Source: Chelonoidis abingdonii
Lineage: Eukaryota > Chordata > Testudines > Testudinidae
Reading direction: 5' to 3'
DNA: 64,000 bases
NCBI RefSeq assembly: GCF_003597395.2
Contig: NC_133769.1
Span: forward strand, 42,266,810 to 42,330,809
Shown: piece by piece, positions 22,959 through 33,466 of the stretch
How positions within the stretch are numbered: position 1 is the stretch's first letter
How the letters are laid out: every line of letters begins with the position of its first letter
Notes under the pieces: generated by a model
Seen by the model: the letters and a program-made list of their open reading frames with translations, nothing else
What the model was told of the DNA's origin: nothing
Databases searched by the model: none
Program-made: the position numbers and the translations under genes

Positions 22959-23146
22959 CGCCTCTACTCAGATATAATGTGACCCGATATAACACGAATT
23001 TGAATATAACTCGGTAAAGCAGTGCTCCAGGGGGGCGGGACTGCACACTCCGGTGGATCAAAGTAAGTTAAATATAATGTGGCTTTACCTATAATGTGGT
23101 AAGATTTTTTGGTTCCCAAGGACAGTGTTATATCAGGGTAGAGGTG
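22959..23146. mobile_element. Tc1/mariner-type MITE
   Basis: A 188-bp element bounded by TA on both sides (22957-22958 and 23147-23148). Inverted ends are CGCCTCTACTCAGATATAA (left) and TTATATCAGGGTAGAGGTG (right). Internal mirrored pieces (CCCGATATAACACG, ATATAACTCGG; AATATAATGTGG) and a GC-rich centre CAGGGGGGCGGGACTGC complete it. The TA duplication and long inverted ends point to a mariner/pogo-class transposase in trans. Confidence 0.8.
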
Positions 23147-23574
23147 TATATATAAGTCATGTGCAAATGAATTAGTACTCCCATTCTGGGTTTGTGTAGC
23201 AAATTAGTCAGGTATTTGTCACGATTAGACGTCTTTGCTGAAAACAGACTTATGTTGGGGCTGACCTAGCAGGGGTGATTAGGATTGGGGCACACTGGCA
23301 GAAATGTAATTTGTATAGCAACTAGCAATATTTTTTCTGTATCTGTATGCCTGTGAGTTGCTACTAATCTTCATTTTCATGAACAAAAATTTGCAAACAT
23401 AAATAATAAATAACAAAATATCTTCAAAGTACTTGAAGTGGGCGACTTCATAAAATATTTCTCAAAAAATGACATTAAAGAGTCATTAGATTGCACAACT
23501 GAGCAGTAAAAACTCAGGAAATGTCACATTAAAGTAGCATGTGCAACCTTAACTCAGCCCTCTTGATTATATGC

Positions 23575-23695
23575 TTGACAAAGCCCTGGGTGGGATGATT
23601 TAACTGGGGATTGGTCCTGCTTTGAGCAGGGGGTTGGACTAGGTGACCTGCTGAGGTCTCCTTCAACCCTGATATTCTATAGTTCTCTGATTCTA
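23575..23695 (+). mobile_element. CR1 LINE 3' end
   Basis: GGGGATTGGTCCTGCTTTGA, GCAGGGGGTTGGACTAGG, TGACCTGCTGAGGTCTC, then GATATTCTATAGTTCTCTGA: the canonical CR1 tail with a decayed terminal repeat. Only the last 120 bp are present. It lies about 165 bp upstream of a second CR1 in the same orientation. Confidence 0.85.
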
Positions 23696-23859
23696 ATGCT
23701 GATTGAAATCAATAGGATGACCAGGATCAGAATGAGGAAAGGCTCATATGGAGCCTTAGTTCATTCCATATATATATGTACAGTATAACCTTTGTGTCTC
23801 CAAAACTGTACCAGTTATTACAAAAGCATGAGGTCTGAATTTGATTTCTGTCCTATCAA

Positions 23860-25268
23860 ATCCAATTTTTGCTGGAACAATGTTAACATAGCACCCATCT
23901 TTAAAAGGGAGGGAAAAGGAGGAGCCGGGGAACTATGGACCAGTCAGCCTGACATTGATATCTGGGAAGCTACTAGAGCAATGAATAAAACATTCAATTT
24001 GTGAATACCTGAAGGATGAAGGGGTAATCACGAGCAGCCAGCATGGATTTACCAAGAACAAATCATGCCAAACCAGCTTGATTTTCTTCTTTGACAGGGT
24101 AACTGGTTTGGTGGATGGGGGAAAATGGTGGATTTAATAGACCTGGACTTTTGACACAGTCCCACCATTCTGATAAATACACTGAAGAAATGTGGGCTTG
24201 ACAGAACTACCATTAAGTGGATACATAACAGGTTAAACAACCACAAACAAAAAGTAACTATTAATGGAATGATGAGGGGTTGGAGGAAGGTCTCAAGTGG
24301 GGTTCCACAGGGATCTGTTCTTGGTCCAGTGTTGATAACATCTTTATTAATGACCTGGATGTAGGAATAGAGAGCACACTGATCCAATTTGCAGATGAAC
24401 AAAGCTGAGGTCAGGGTTTCCCAACACTTTGGAGGACAGAGCTAAGATTCAGAGGGATCTTGTAAATTGGAGAACTGAGCTATTGACAACAAAATGAAAT
24501 TCAGCAAAGACGAATGTAAGATGTTACACTTACGGAAGAAAAATCAAATGCACAAATGGAGAATGAGGGGAAACTGGTTTGGCAGCAGCACCGCTTGAGA
24601 ATGATCTGGCAGTTCTGGTATATCACAACCTCAACATGAATCAGTAATTCAATGCTGTTGCAAAAAAAGCAAATGCAGTTTTAGGTTGCATTAATAGTAG
24701 CATAGCATCCAAGTCACAGGCAGTGATAGTACCATTCTACCTGGTGCTGATTAAGCCTCAGCTGAAGTACTGTGTCCAATTTTGATCACAATGTGAAAGA
24801 ATGTAGAAAACTGGAAAGGATCCAGAGGACAGTGACACAGATGATCAAAGGGATGGAATGCAAGCCATACGAGCAAAGGCCGAAGGAACTGGGTATGTTT
24901 AGTTTGCAAAAGAGGAGATGAATGGGGAACATGATAGCAGTCTTCAAATACTTGAAAGGCTGCCATAAAGAAGATGGAGAAAAGCTGTTCTCTCTTGCCA
25001 CAGAGGGCAGGACAAAAGGTAATGGGTTCAAACTACAGCACATCAGATTTAGTTTAAATTTCAGGAAAAATTTCCTAACTGTAAGAACAGTAGCACAATG
25101 GAACGGACTGCCTAGGGAGATTGTGGAAGCTCCTTCACTGGAGCTTCACTTTCCAAAGGAGGCTGGATAGCCATCTGTCTTGGATGGTTTAGACACAACA
25201 AATCCTGCATCTGGCAGGAGGTTCGACTAGATGACCCTTGCGGTCCCTTCCAACTCTATGATTCTATA
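23860..25268 (+). mobile_element. CR1 LINE, 1.4-kb 5'-truncated copy
   Basis: The longest CR1 here. It enters inside the reverse transcriptase (ATAGCACCCATCTTTAAAAG; AACTATGGACCAGTCAGCC; CAGCATGGATTTACC). It passes the text for CQTSLIFFFDRVTG and the motif-C region, carries the C-terminal ORF2 block (24922-25170, open for 82 codons, with IAVFKYLKG and WNGLPREIVEAPSLE), and ends AACTCTATGATTCTAT at 25253-25268. Indels shift the frame several times. At 24388-24399 the catalytic motif reads FADE instead of FADD. An adjoining CR1 tail lies just upstream. Confidence 0.9.
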
Positions 25269-25559
25269 ACAATCAAAAGTACTTTGCAATGAGAGCAATT
25301 TCCATGCCCTTTCTACAACAAGCCATCTAAAGTTTCTCATACTCAAAGCAGTCAAATAATTTGGGCTCAGAGTTGCCAGAAATATTCAATGTTTAGCAGA
25401 GACCAAACCTTGAAAAACTGAGCTCCATATGTCAAACTTTTGGCAGTTATTGAATGAACCTTTATCATAATGCATATAAATAAGAGAGCAGAGTTAGGTG
25501 CTCAACTGTGTGTAAGCAAGGGAATGTCCCTGCAATTGTGGGGAACTTTCCTGGTTTAT
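25269..25559. other. Unannotated spacer
   Basis: Just under 300 bp between the CR1 tail and the GC-rich repeat; no feature recognised. Confidence 0.4.
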
Positions 25560-26645
25560 ATGCTACCCCGGTGAAATGGGCTAGCGAAAGGATTTGAGTC
25601 CTTGCTCCCACTTCGTTTACCCAAAGACCTGCCTGACCTCAAGGGCTCCCCTTCCATCCTCCTGTGTGGCAGAATCCTTGTAACCCCAGCAAGGCTGGGC
25701 CCGGGATCCTGGGGGGCTCAACTCCCAACCTTGTCATGGTCACTTAGGGCAAGGGTTAGGGTGTCCCCATTCTGGTCTCTCTGCACTGGATGCTTCCCTG
25801 ACTCACTGATCATTACATACAGTTCAAAGCAAATACAATTTATTAAACAGCAATCAATTAAAAATAAGAAAAAAATCAGAAAGGTTAAAGGAAAACCTAT
25901 CACCCCACTCTGTGGCATGGGGACATCACAACCAGCGACTCTGGAATGTAAGGGAAGTTCAGTTTGTTCCTCACAAGTCCCAGATCTCCTCCTCAGGTCC
26001 TGGCTGAACTGCAGGGATGCTGCGGGTCAGACACTTGTTCTGGTGGTGGCCACACAACCCCTGGCTTTAGGTGGCAGGACCCTTCTTTCTAGCATCAATC
26101 CCACCCCAATGGGGTTATGATCTCCCTCCAAGTCTGGCCTGCAAGGCATCTTGGCTGGGGGCATCTCCCTGCACTGGGACTGCTGCCCAGGGTCCCCCTC
26201 ACTCTCCCCAGCTGCTCACCACACCCGGCTCTGGACTGCTCCAGCCCCAACTCCAGCTCCACTCTGCCTCAGGACGGCTGCTGCTGCTGCTCTGCCTCCA
26301 GCTCCCTGGGCTGCTTCTCTGGCCCCTCTGGCTCTGGTTGGTACAGCTTTCCTCCCAGCGCAGGTCTGCTCTGTGAGCTACTTCTGTGACTCTGCTCCCG
26401 GCACTGACATGCTTCCTGAGTTGCTTTTCTGGCCCCTCTGGATCTGATTGCTCAGCTCCTGACTCCCTGATTAGCCTGCCTGCCCTTGTCAATCAGGCTA
26501 ACCTGGAGCACTGGCTTCTCCCAATTGTTCCTGGGGACTCTCAGTCTCAGGGTCCTGATTTCCTATTGACCCATCCCCTTTCTTTTGATACTGGGAGCTA
26601 CTCAACCAAACCACCCCCACTGAGTTTTAGTAAGGGGACAACAGT
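25560..26645 (-). repeat. Long GC-rich interspersed repeat, possibly LTR-derived
   Basis: About 1.1 kb of text that I recall as a recurrent chelonian repeat, including AGACCTGCCTGACCTCAAGG, GGGCTCAACTCCCAACC, GAGCAAATACAATTTATTAA-like sequence (25828-25846) and CACTCTGTGGCATGGGGAC. TTTATTA at about 25838-25845 would be an AATAAA-type polyadenylation signal on the minus strand, which is why I lean to that strand. No TG..CA ends or target duplication could be set. Frames of 172, 101 and 98 codons inside it are shadows of its GC-rich, Ser/Pro/Leu composition. Confidence 0.45.
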
Positions 26646-27339
26646 TCCCTTGTATGTGCAATCTAAATAATCTTTCATGTCAGTTTTTGATGAATTAGTA
26701 ATTCTGCTGACTGATTCACAGTACAAAAGTTAGTATTTCTGGCTAAATGAAAGCGAGTACACAGACCTCCTGGTGTTAACATATTTGTAACATCCTAACA
26801 ATTCCAGAAGATCGCAACTTACTTATCAAGGTATTAGTGGAAGCCCAGGCATCAGTAAAGGGTTTCTCAGTACACTGAGACCATATAATGTATCCAAATT
26901 TGTTGAGAGAGTTGTTTGGAGTTACTGTTTTTCAGCATAACAATGAGATACTTTCTCTCCTCACTCCAAATCAGAGCTCAGAAATGTGTGGAATTGCCTA
27001 CAAGGCAAGGTTGTCAATTAAAAACACTAGCTTCATTGAAAAAACTGGACAGCCTCAAGGGAAAACATATATTGAAAATGGAGTAAGATGTAGTGAGCCA
27101 AATTGTCTTCATATATTTGCTTAAATTTCTTAGATTCATACATACTTAAAGACCTAGACCACTTATCTATAGTGGGAATTAAAATTGTTACTGATTTTTT
27201 CTAAGTACCCAAAATTAAGGTACTAAATGAATATTAACAGAGTATAGGGTTTAATTGTCTTTAAAGTACTAAAATAGCAAGATTATAAGAATGGTTTTAG
27301 CCCACATAATGTATACATGCTGTGTTATCTGAAGCCCAA
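26646..27339. other. Unannotated stretch
   Basis: AT-rich, no gene or recognised repeat. Confidence 0.45.
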
Positions 27340-27880
27340 ATGCCCCCCATCTGCATTAATGAGTGAGGGACCCTGATGGGGCCAGTGGTGAAAGTGGGAC
27401 AGTCCCAGAAGCAAGGAAAGGAGACACTTGCTAAGGACAATAGGTAGCTCCTCCCTCTGGGACTCTCTGCACCTATTGGCCACTTGGGGGATAAGATTGC
27501 TGATTGGTCAGCATTCTCCAGCTCCTAGGATTTAACCCAGTGTGGGGTCCATGTGGAATCTCTTTTGTCTCCATTCCAGCAGACCACCAGAACTAGGAAT
27601 GGGAACCCAGCCCGACAGATATTGAAGTTGTAGCTGATTACATGTTTAGGAGGTCAGGAAGGAATTTTTTCGCTCATTGGCCAATTGGCAGAGGACTAGG
27701 GACTTTTCCCCCTTCTTCGCAACATCTTCAAGCCACTGTGGATTAAGTAGGAATGAGCTTTGTACCTAACTGAGGTATTGGGGTGTTGCTGTTTTGTTCA
27801 TTGCAACTTGTGGGCAGTTTCCACTATGGTTAAGATAATAAAATGGAAATGTCTTTAAATATGTTGCTTTTGGAAATGCT
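27340..27880 (+). repeat. Unclassified interspersed repeat candidate
   Basis: From about TGCCCCCCATCTGC to AAGATAATAAAATGG. Includes CTGATTGGTCAGCATTC, GTCAGGAAGGAATTTTTTCG and TTGGCAGAGGACTAGGGAC; the last two resemble a repeat I know from turtles. A CCAAT-like TATTGGCC and an AATAAAA near the right end would suit a short Pol II unit such as an LTR or processed copy. No duplication found. Confidence 0.35.
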
Positions 27881-28211
27881 TGTAGTGTAGGGTGAAAGTT
27901 GAAATTGATGAAGCAGCAAGATTAGGGATGAAGCATGTCAGGAGATGAAGGAAACTCCTGTGTATTGTGCATCCTGGAATGTACTACTGTTTTTTAAAAA
28001 GTGGTTATTTAGAAGTATGTGTAAGTGAATAAAACTTAAAAATTTGTGTGTGTGTTAAACAGTTAGTTTTTATATAATCAGCAGTATTACCCCAGAAAAA
28101 GGTTTTTTTTACCCTTTCTGATTATTTTTCCCTTCTACATTTCTATTTACAGTTGTTTATGTTCTGTTTGTTATCTCTGTATATCCACATAATAGGCTAC
28201 AGGGGAGACAC

Positions 28212-28307
28212 GGGCCAATCCTATCAAGGTGCTGAGCATCATCAACTCCCATTGACTTCAGTGAGAGTTGAGGATGTTCATCAGCTTCACAGGAGGTGCT
28301 TGGCCCC
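28212..28307. repeat. Small fold-back MITE
   Basis: Left arm GGGCCAATCCTATCAAGGTG..AACTCCCATTGACTTCA and right arm GAGAGTTGAGGATG..AGGAGGTGCTTGGCCCC form an imperfect inverted pair around CATTGACTTCAGTG. Confidence 0.6.
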
Positions 28308-29559
28308 TTTCAGGATTGAGCTTTCATACTTAATTGCTTTCCACAATCTGAATTGCTCTGATGAGGCAAGTTGGCAGGCTGTTCAAAATCACAGGTGTTT
28401 TCAGAAGTGTCTTTATTTCAGAAAACTACATAATCGCTGAAGTGCTCAGTTTTTAAGCCTTTCAGATTTAGCTCTTATTTTGAAAAGCTATTTTCCATGC
28501 TCCTGTAGGTCCTACAACAATAAAATGTTCTACTGGGAGTGCTCTGCTGGCTGTTCAGCAATACTTAACCAATACACACATTGCTGTGCAAACATTAGAG
28601 AGACAGAAACACGAGTAATAAATATGGAACCTTTGACAGCCAACCAGATTATCTGATCTCTCTTCCTAAATTCAACTTAACAGTTTTTCACTTGATGAAA
28701 TAATCAAAGCAGGTGGCTGCTGAGCTGGAGTTGCTTTGAAATGTTAAATTAATAATTTGAAACTTAAAGGGTTCATGGACATGACTTTAGACCCTACATA
28801 TGACCACTTGTTACTGTGTATCTGATGGTGAAAGTACACGGACCCTGAATAGCTAGCATTGTTGTTTTTAAATCTACCACTCTAGTGAAAGATTTGTCTT
28901 TTAAAATAGCAGCTGAACTTGCACACATCATTCATATGACATGCACACTGAATTCAAAGAATGTTTTGGTTCAGGAAGGAGTACAGAAATATGCCCAGTT
29001 TTACAAAAACTCTAGGGGGCATATGTGAGACTTAGCCACCCGCCTGAGTTGGGCAGTGCAGAACTGCATAGAGCCATGGATACGTCAGAGAGGGCTAGTT
29101 CCTCCGAAAGCACACCAAGTGTATTGGCCCCGCATTCCCCTTGGAATAGGGACTGCAGTTGTGGCAGACCTTTGTGAAAGCCCTACAAGAGGAGGCATGC
29201 CATCTTCATTCTTCTCTGCTGTCCACCTGGTTTAAGGGCCTATTGAAGTCTAGTCCTATACTGCATCCCTGGCTAGCTGTCCAGTAGCAGGAGAGCTGTG
29301 CAGGCATCACCTGGTGATGCTAATCTACAGAGATGCCTTGTCATAATGAGGAAGACTGTGTATAAACTGAAGGACCAAATCCAAACCGCTCAGGTAAAAA
29401 GTCCCAGTAATTGCTTTGTTTAGAGAGCCACTTCAATTTCAGTTGCACTGGAAACAGAGAAGAAAAATACTTGCCAAATGTGAAAGGAAAAAAATGGTAT
29501 AATTTGAAACTTCTGAGTTGGAAGGCTGATAACATTTGAGGGTGACACAGAGATGTGTG
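28308..29559. other. Unannotated stretch
   Basis: No gene. Around 28980-29130 a GC-richer block is present with no match I can name. Confidence 0.4.
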
Positions 29560-30560
29560 GAGTGGTCAATATTGATTAGGGCGGCTCAATTCTACAAAGT
29601 GGTCTGGATCACATGGTTGAGATGGGCACAATCACACAATATACATTCTTTGTTCTTAGATATATGACCTTGCATTTGGCTAAATTAAAATGCAAGTCCC
29701 ATTTATGAGATGAAGGATTGTATCCAATAAACCAGTGACTCTGAAAAGAACTTTGGGATCCTGGTAAATAACCAGCTGAACATGAGCTGTGAATGAGATG
29801 CTAAGGCTAAATGGGCTAATGTGATCATTATATATATAAACAGAATAAAACTGTGTAGGAACAGCAAGGGGGTTTTACTTCTGCATATGGCGCTGATGAG
29901 ACCATGACAGAAATATTGTGTTCAGTTTTTCTGTCCACGGTGTAAAAACGTTGAAAAATTGGAGAGAATTCAGAGGTTAGAATGATTTAAGGTCTGGAAA
30001 ATGTGTTACAATGAGAGACTTAAGGTGCCGAATCTACTTAGCTTATTGAAGAGAAGGTTAAGAGGCAACTTGATCATTGTCTGTAAGTACTTACACAAGG
30101 AGATCTCTTTTACTAAAGTGCTCTTTAATCTAGCAGACAAAAGCATAACAAAATCCAGTGGTTTGGAAGTTGGTGCTAGCCCAATTGATTATTGGGGGAA
30201 AAAGCACGTGAGGGTACTTAACCAATGAAACAACTTACTAAGGGAAGTAATACTATATATTCTCCCTTACCTGAAGTTTTTAAGTCAAGATTGGATATCT
30301 TTCTAAAAATAATTTCTGTATCTGAACAAAAAGATATGGGCTTAATGCAGAAATTACTGGGTGAAATTCTGTGGTGTATATTAATTATACAGGAAGTTGA
30401 GTTTCGCTTTTACATCTCTGAATTACAACCAATAAGAATAAAACCCCAAATGATAAAAATATGTCTCTTGGGGATTTTTCTCCTTCTTAGACAGGTGGTA
30501 TTGACCATTGCCAGAAGCAGGAGACCAACCTTGATGGACAAATGATCTGATCTGGTTGTC
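29560..30560 (+). mobile_element. Old CR1-type LINE remnant
   Basis: Plus-strand, strongly decayed. Recognisable CR1-like pieces in order: CTTTGGGATCCTGGTAAATA, GCTAAATGGGCTAATG, GCGCTGATGAGACC, AAATTGGAGAGAATTCAGAG, TTAAGAGGCAACTTGATC, AGTAATACTATATATTCTCC and GATGGACAAATGATCTGATC. The wording (GAGGCAACTTGATCATTGTC) belongs to an older CR1 subgroup than the copies at 1445 and 40320. Many stops; dead. Confidence 0.65.
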
Positions 30561-30584
30561 AACCAGAAAATCCCAAAATATTAG

Positions 30585-30663
30585 GACCAATTCTATTAAT
30601 TGTCATAGCTCCATTGAAATCAATGGAGCTATGACAGCTTATATCAGTGGAGGATCTGTTCCA
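30585..30663. repeat. Small fold-back MITE with perfect hairpin
   Basis: TGTCATAGCTCCATTGA (30601-30617), AA, TCAATGGAGCTATGACA (30620-30636): 17-bp arms with no mismatch and a 2-nt loop. Flanking AGTGGAGGATCTGTTCC on the right matches the outer end of the same family, seen again at 63312-63400. Confidence 0.75.
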
Positions 30664-31383
30664 TACTCTCTTTAATTAGGACTGTGTGGAACGGTTTCAT
30701 GGATGAAACTAAGGTGGAAGATTCTGGCTTCTTGCTATGTTTTCAAAAAGCCAAAATAAAAGTCACTTTTCACTGGCGGAGTTTTCCTTCTCTTCACCAG
30801 CAGCTTTTGCAAGCACTGTGTCTGTAATTGTTATGTATATAATTTTCTGTAATTGGTCTAGTCTCTTCATCTTGGCCCCCTACCTGTCACTTGTCTTCTC
30901 TTTCATTATGATGAACAGGTTTGTGCTTAAATATTTATGTAACTTTGGAAGACACTGACTGGTTCTTCCCTTTTGCACTATTGAATGCCCAAGAGCAACA
31001 CCATTAATACAAAATTTCTGTGGGGGTGGGTACATTTTTTATCAAGCCTTTGTTCATCCTCTCTTCACATTGTACATACACAAGCTTGCACTTGCTAAAA
31101 ATTCTAGCTCTCTGCTTGCCCTCCTAAATAGTGTAACCTGTGCAGGAGAAGGTGTTAGAAATTGCATCTGCAAAACCACTTAGATCCTTAATGGGTATAG
31201 AAGTAGAAATGTTACCATCTGCACAAATGCAAGGCAAGTATAAAAGTAACATTCAAATGTTAGTGTATGCAAGTGTTTGCAACTGCATGTTTGCATATAT
31301 GAAGAAACGATGGATGGGGGCTGAAAAATCTGGCCCTCCATGTTTTACCTTGTAAAATGAAATTACAAAATTGAGACATCTTT
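30664..31383. other. Unannotated stretch
   Basis: No gene or recognised repeat. Confidence 0.45.
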
Positions 31384-31620
31384 GGGTATGTCTACACAGC
31401 AAAGAAAATCCCACTGCTGGTCCGTGTCAGCTGACTTCGGCATGCGGGGCTTGGGCTGTGGGTCTGCTTCATTGCAGTGGAGACTTCCAGGCTCAGACTG
31501 CAGTACAGGCTCTAGGACCCTGTGGGGCAGGAGGTTCCAAGAGTTCAGGCTCCACAGCCCAAGCCTGAGTCAGTTGGCATGGGTCAGCCTCAGATTTTTC
31601 TTTGCTGTGTAGACAAACCC
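31384..31620. mobile_element. MITE with 24-bp inverted ends
   Basis: A 237-bp element with left end GGGTATGTCTACACAGCAAA and right end TTTGCTGTGTAGACAAACCC, inverted with a single mismatch over 20 bp and extended inward by GAAAA/TTTTC. It is flanked by TTT on both sides (31381-31383, 31621-31623), which would suit a 3-bp PIF/Harbinger-type duplication but is too short to prove it. The interior is itself mirrored (CTTGGGCTGTGGGTCTGC and CCACAGCCCAAGCCTGAG). Confidence 0.75.
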
Positions 31621-31854
31621 TTTATGACTAAGGAATAGTGGCCTAATGGCAATGCTGGAGGCCATGTCACAGAAACATTTAAAAGTAGAGTGGATCAAAC
31701 GCTAGGAAATATGTTGCAGGAAACAATTATACAGTGGTAAAAGGATGCAGTAGGTGGCCTAATTATCTTTTCCACATCTTTTTTTTCTTTCTGAATATAT
31801 GAAATTTCAGATATCTTAAGAAATTCCTATAATCTTCATGAAAAGAATGGTATT

Positions 31855-32095
31855 TTTGTAAGGCACACGACTAAGAGCCAGGATCCTTGGATTATAGTCA
31901 CTTCCAGCTCTGCACAGACTTCTTGTGTGACCACATGTAAGTCATTAAAACATTCAGTGCCTTGGTTTCTACATCAGTTAATAAGGGTCAAAAATGCTTA
32001 CCTCACACTGTTCTGAGTCTTATCTAATTAATGTTTGCAAAGAATGTTGAGATTCTCAGATGGAAGGCACTATAAAAGTGCAAAGTACTGTAAGC
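31855..32095 (+). repeat. MIR SINE
   Basis: Plus-strand MIR core and tail: CTGCACAGACTTCTTGTGTG, ACCACATGTAAGTCATT, AGTGCCTTGGTTTCTACATC, TGCTTACCTCACACTG, then TTAATGTTTGCAAAGAATG and GGCACTATAAAAGTGC. The order matches the conserved MIR sequence (GTGTGACCTTGGGCAAGTCA...CTCAGTTTCC...TACCTCA) with the amniote-specific 3' end. Decayed as expected for its age. Confidence 0.8.
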
Positions 32096-32243
32096 TCCTA
32101 TGTGCCTCTTTGATGTTTCACACAGCTCTATCCTGTGTTACTTAAGGCATCCTCTGTTATTCATGCCATCACTAATCCAACCTTCAATGATCTAATTGTG
32201 TATGAAATTATGCACAGTCAGTTAGAGAAGACAATAAATTAGC

Positions 32244-32369
32244 CATCTGATCCACTGAGGTGCTGAACACTTCTTGGAATCTGCTGAGGAACTTTTAACT
32301 TCCAGGGAAACTAATGAGAACTGAGGGTATGCTTCTAGGAAGTGCTTAGTCCCTTGGAGGATCAGGCCC
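32244..32369. repeat. Small fold-back MITE
   Basis: Left GATCCACTGAGGTGCTGAAC..ACTTC and right GAAGTGCTTAGTCC..GAGGATCAGGCCC are an imperfect inverted pair, and the centre carries AACTTCCAGGGAAACTAATG. Same group as 28212 and 55684. Confidence 0.5.
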
Positions 32370-32691
32370 TTCTACAAGAAACCTCTCTGCAAAATCCCAG
32401 TACAATTTGACAATAAATTAATATTATAGTTGAGTTTTAGTAGTTTATTTCCTAGTCAGGAAAATCAGAACCATTATGTGCTGCTTTAATATGCTGCCAA
32501 GTATTAATTGCTCAGACATCAGTGCATGGAGTCTGACCATATATTGTGTCATGAGCATTCATTCCCATTGCAGTAAACTGAAGGGAAAAAACAGAAGCTA
32601 GGGAAGGAGACAAATGGAACAAGAGAACAATGAGATGAATAAATACATGCTGCAGCTGCTACCAAGCCCGATTCTGTTTTCACTCATGCCT

Positions 32692-33466
32692 AGAGTTGGG
32701 CGAAATATTTTGCATGAATAGTTTATTTGCCAAAAAAAATGCAGTTTGGTCAACCCAAAACTAGTCATGAATGTGTCAGATAGTCATGGAGGAGGCTGCT
32801 TTGCCTGATGAGGAGAGAGGCTTTGCGCTTGAGTTCCCTACATTGTAGGAGAGTGTCCTGGCTACAGAGCTAAGGGAAGCCTGTGTAGTTGTTGTTCAGT
32901 CTCCCTGGTTGAAGTTGTTCCACTTTGTATAAAATACTTGAATAGTCACTGAGACTGAGGAAGAGAGAGCTTGCCGGGTAGGGTACACACCTGGTATGTG
33001 GCAGACCCAGGTTCCAGTCTGTGCGCCAATGAATATTTAATTACCTTCACAGAGTGAAACAGCTTTAATAAGAGAGAGATGTCCTGGACTATCTTATAGC
33101 CCAGGGCTTGGGGTGCACTTCTGCTATGGGGCGGACCACAATCCAAATCCCTTGTCCATATCAGACAGAAGAGAAAACTGAACCCAGGCTTCCTACAGCC
33201 TGGGTGAGTGCTCAACTACTGGGTTATCAGGGGAGGGCGTGTCTCCTCCTCCAAACATTTTGTGAATCTAGACCTTTGAAAATGCCGAGAACGAAATGTT
33301 TTGGGTTGAATAAGATGTTTTGTTTGATCTGAAATAGGCTTTTTTGATTCACAGATGGATTTTGGAATTTTCAGTTCAACCCAAACTATCTTTTACTATT
33401 ATTATTATTTTATTTTATTATTCGGATGTGCCATTGAATCAAAAAAATCAGTTCACCTCGCTCTAC
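32692..33466. repeat. Composite AAATTT-type repeat
   Basis: The left end AGAGTTGGGCGAAATATTTT and right end ATCAGTTCACCTCGCTCT look like decayed inverted ends of the family at 10667 and 16200, with GAACGAAATGTTTTGGGTTG near the right. Between them lies a tRNA-like segment listed separately. Boundaries are by eye. Confidence 0.4.
32970..33260. repeat. tRNA-like segment inside the composite repeat
   Basis: TGCCGGGTAGGGTACACACC followed by CAGACCCAGGTTCCAGTCTG resembles Pol III A- and B-box spacing. The second half holds a mirrored version (GAACCCAGGCTTCC, GTGAGTGCTCAACTACTGGG). A SINE-derived inverted pair is the simplest reading. Not a functional tRNA gene: no cloverleaf can be drawn. Confidence 0.4.

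Noticed and set aside
25602..26670. Overlapping frames of 90-172 codons with Ser/Leu/Pro-rich text
   Set aside because: Several frames on both strands are open together, as expected for GC-rich repeat DNA with few stops; no domain recognised.
32970..33260. A functional tRNA gene
   Set aside because: A- and B-box-like words occur, but no acceptor stem or cloverleaf can be formed; SINE-like remnant instead.
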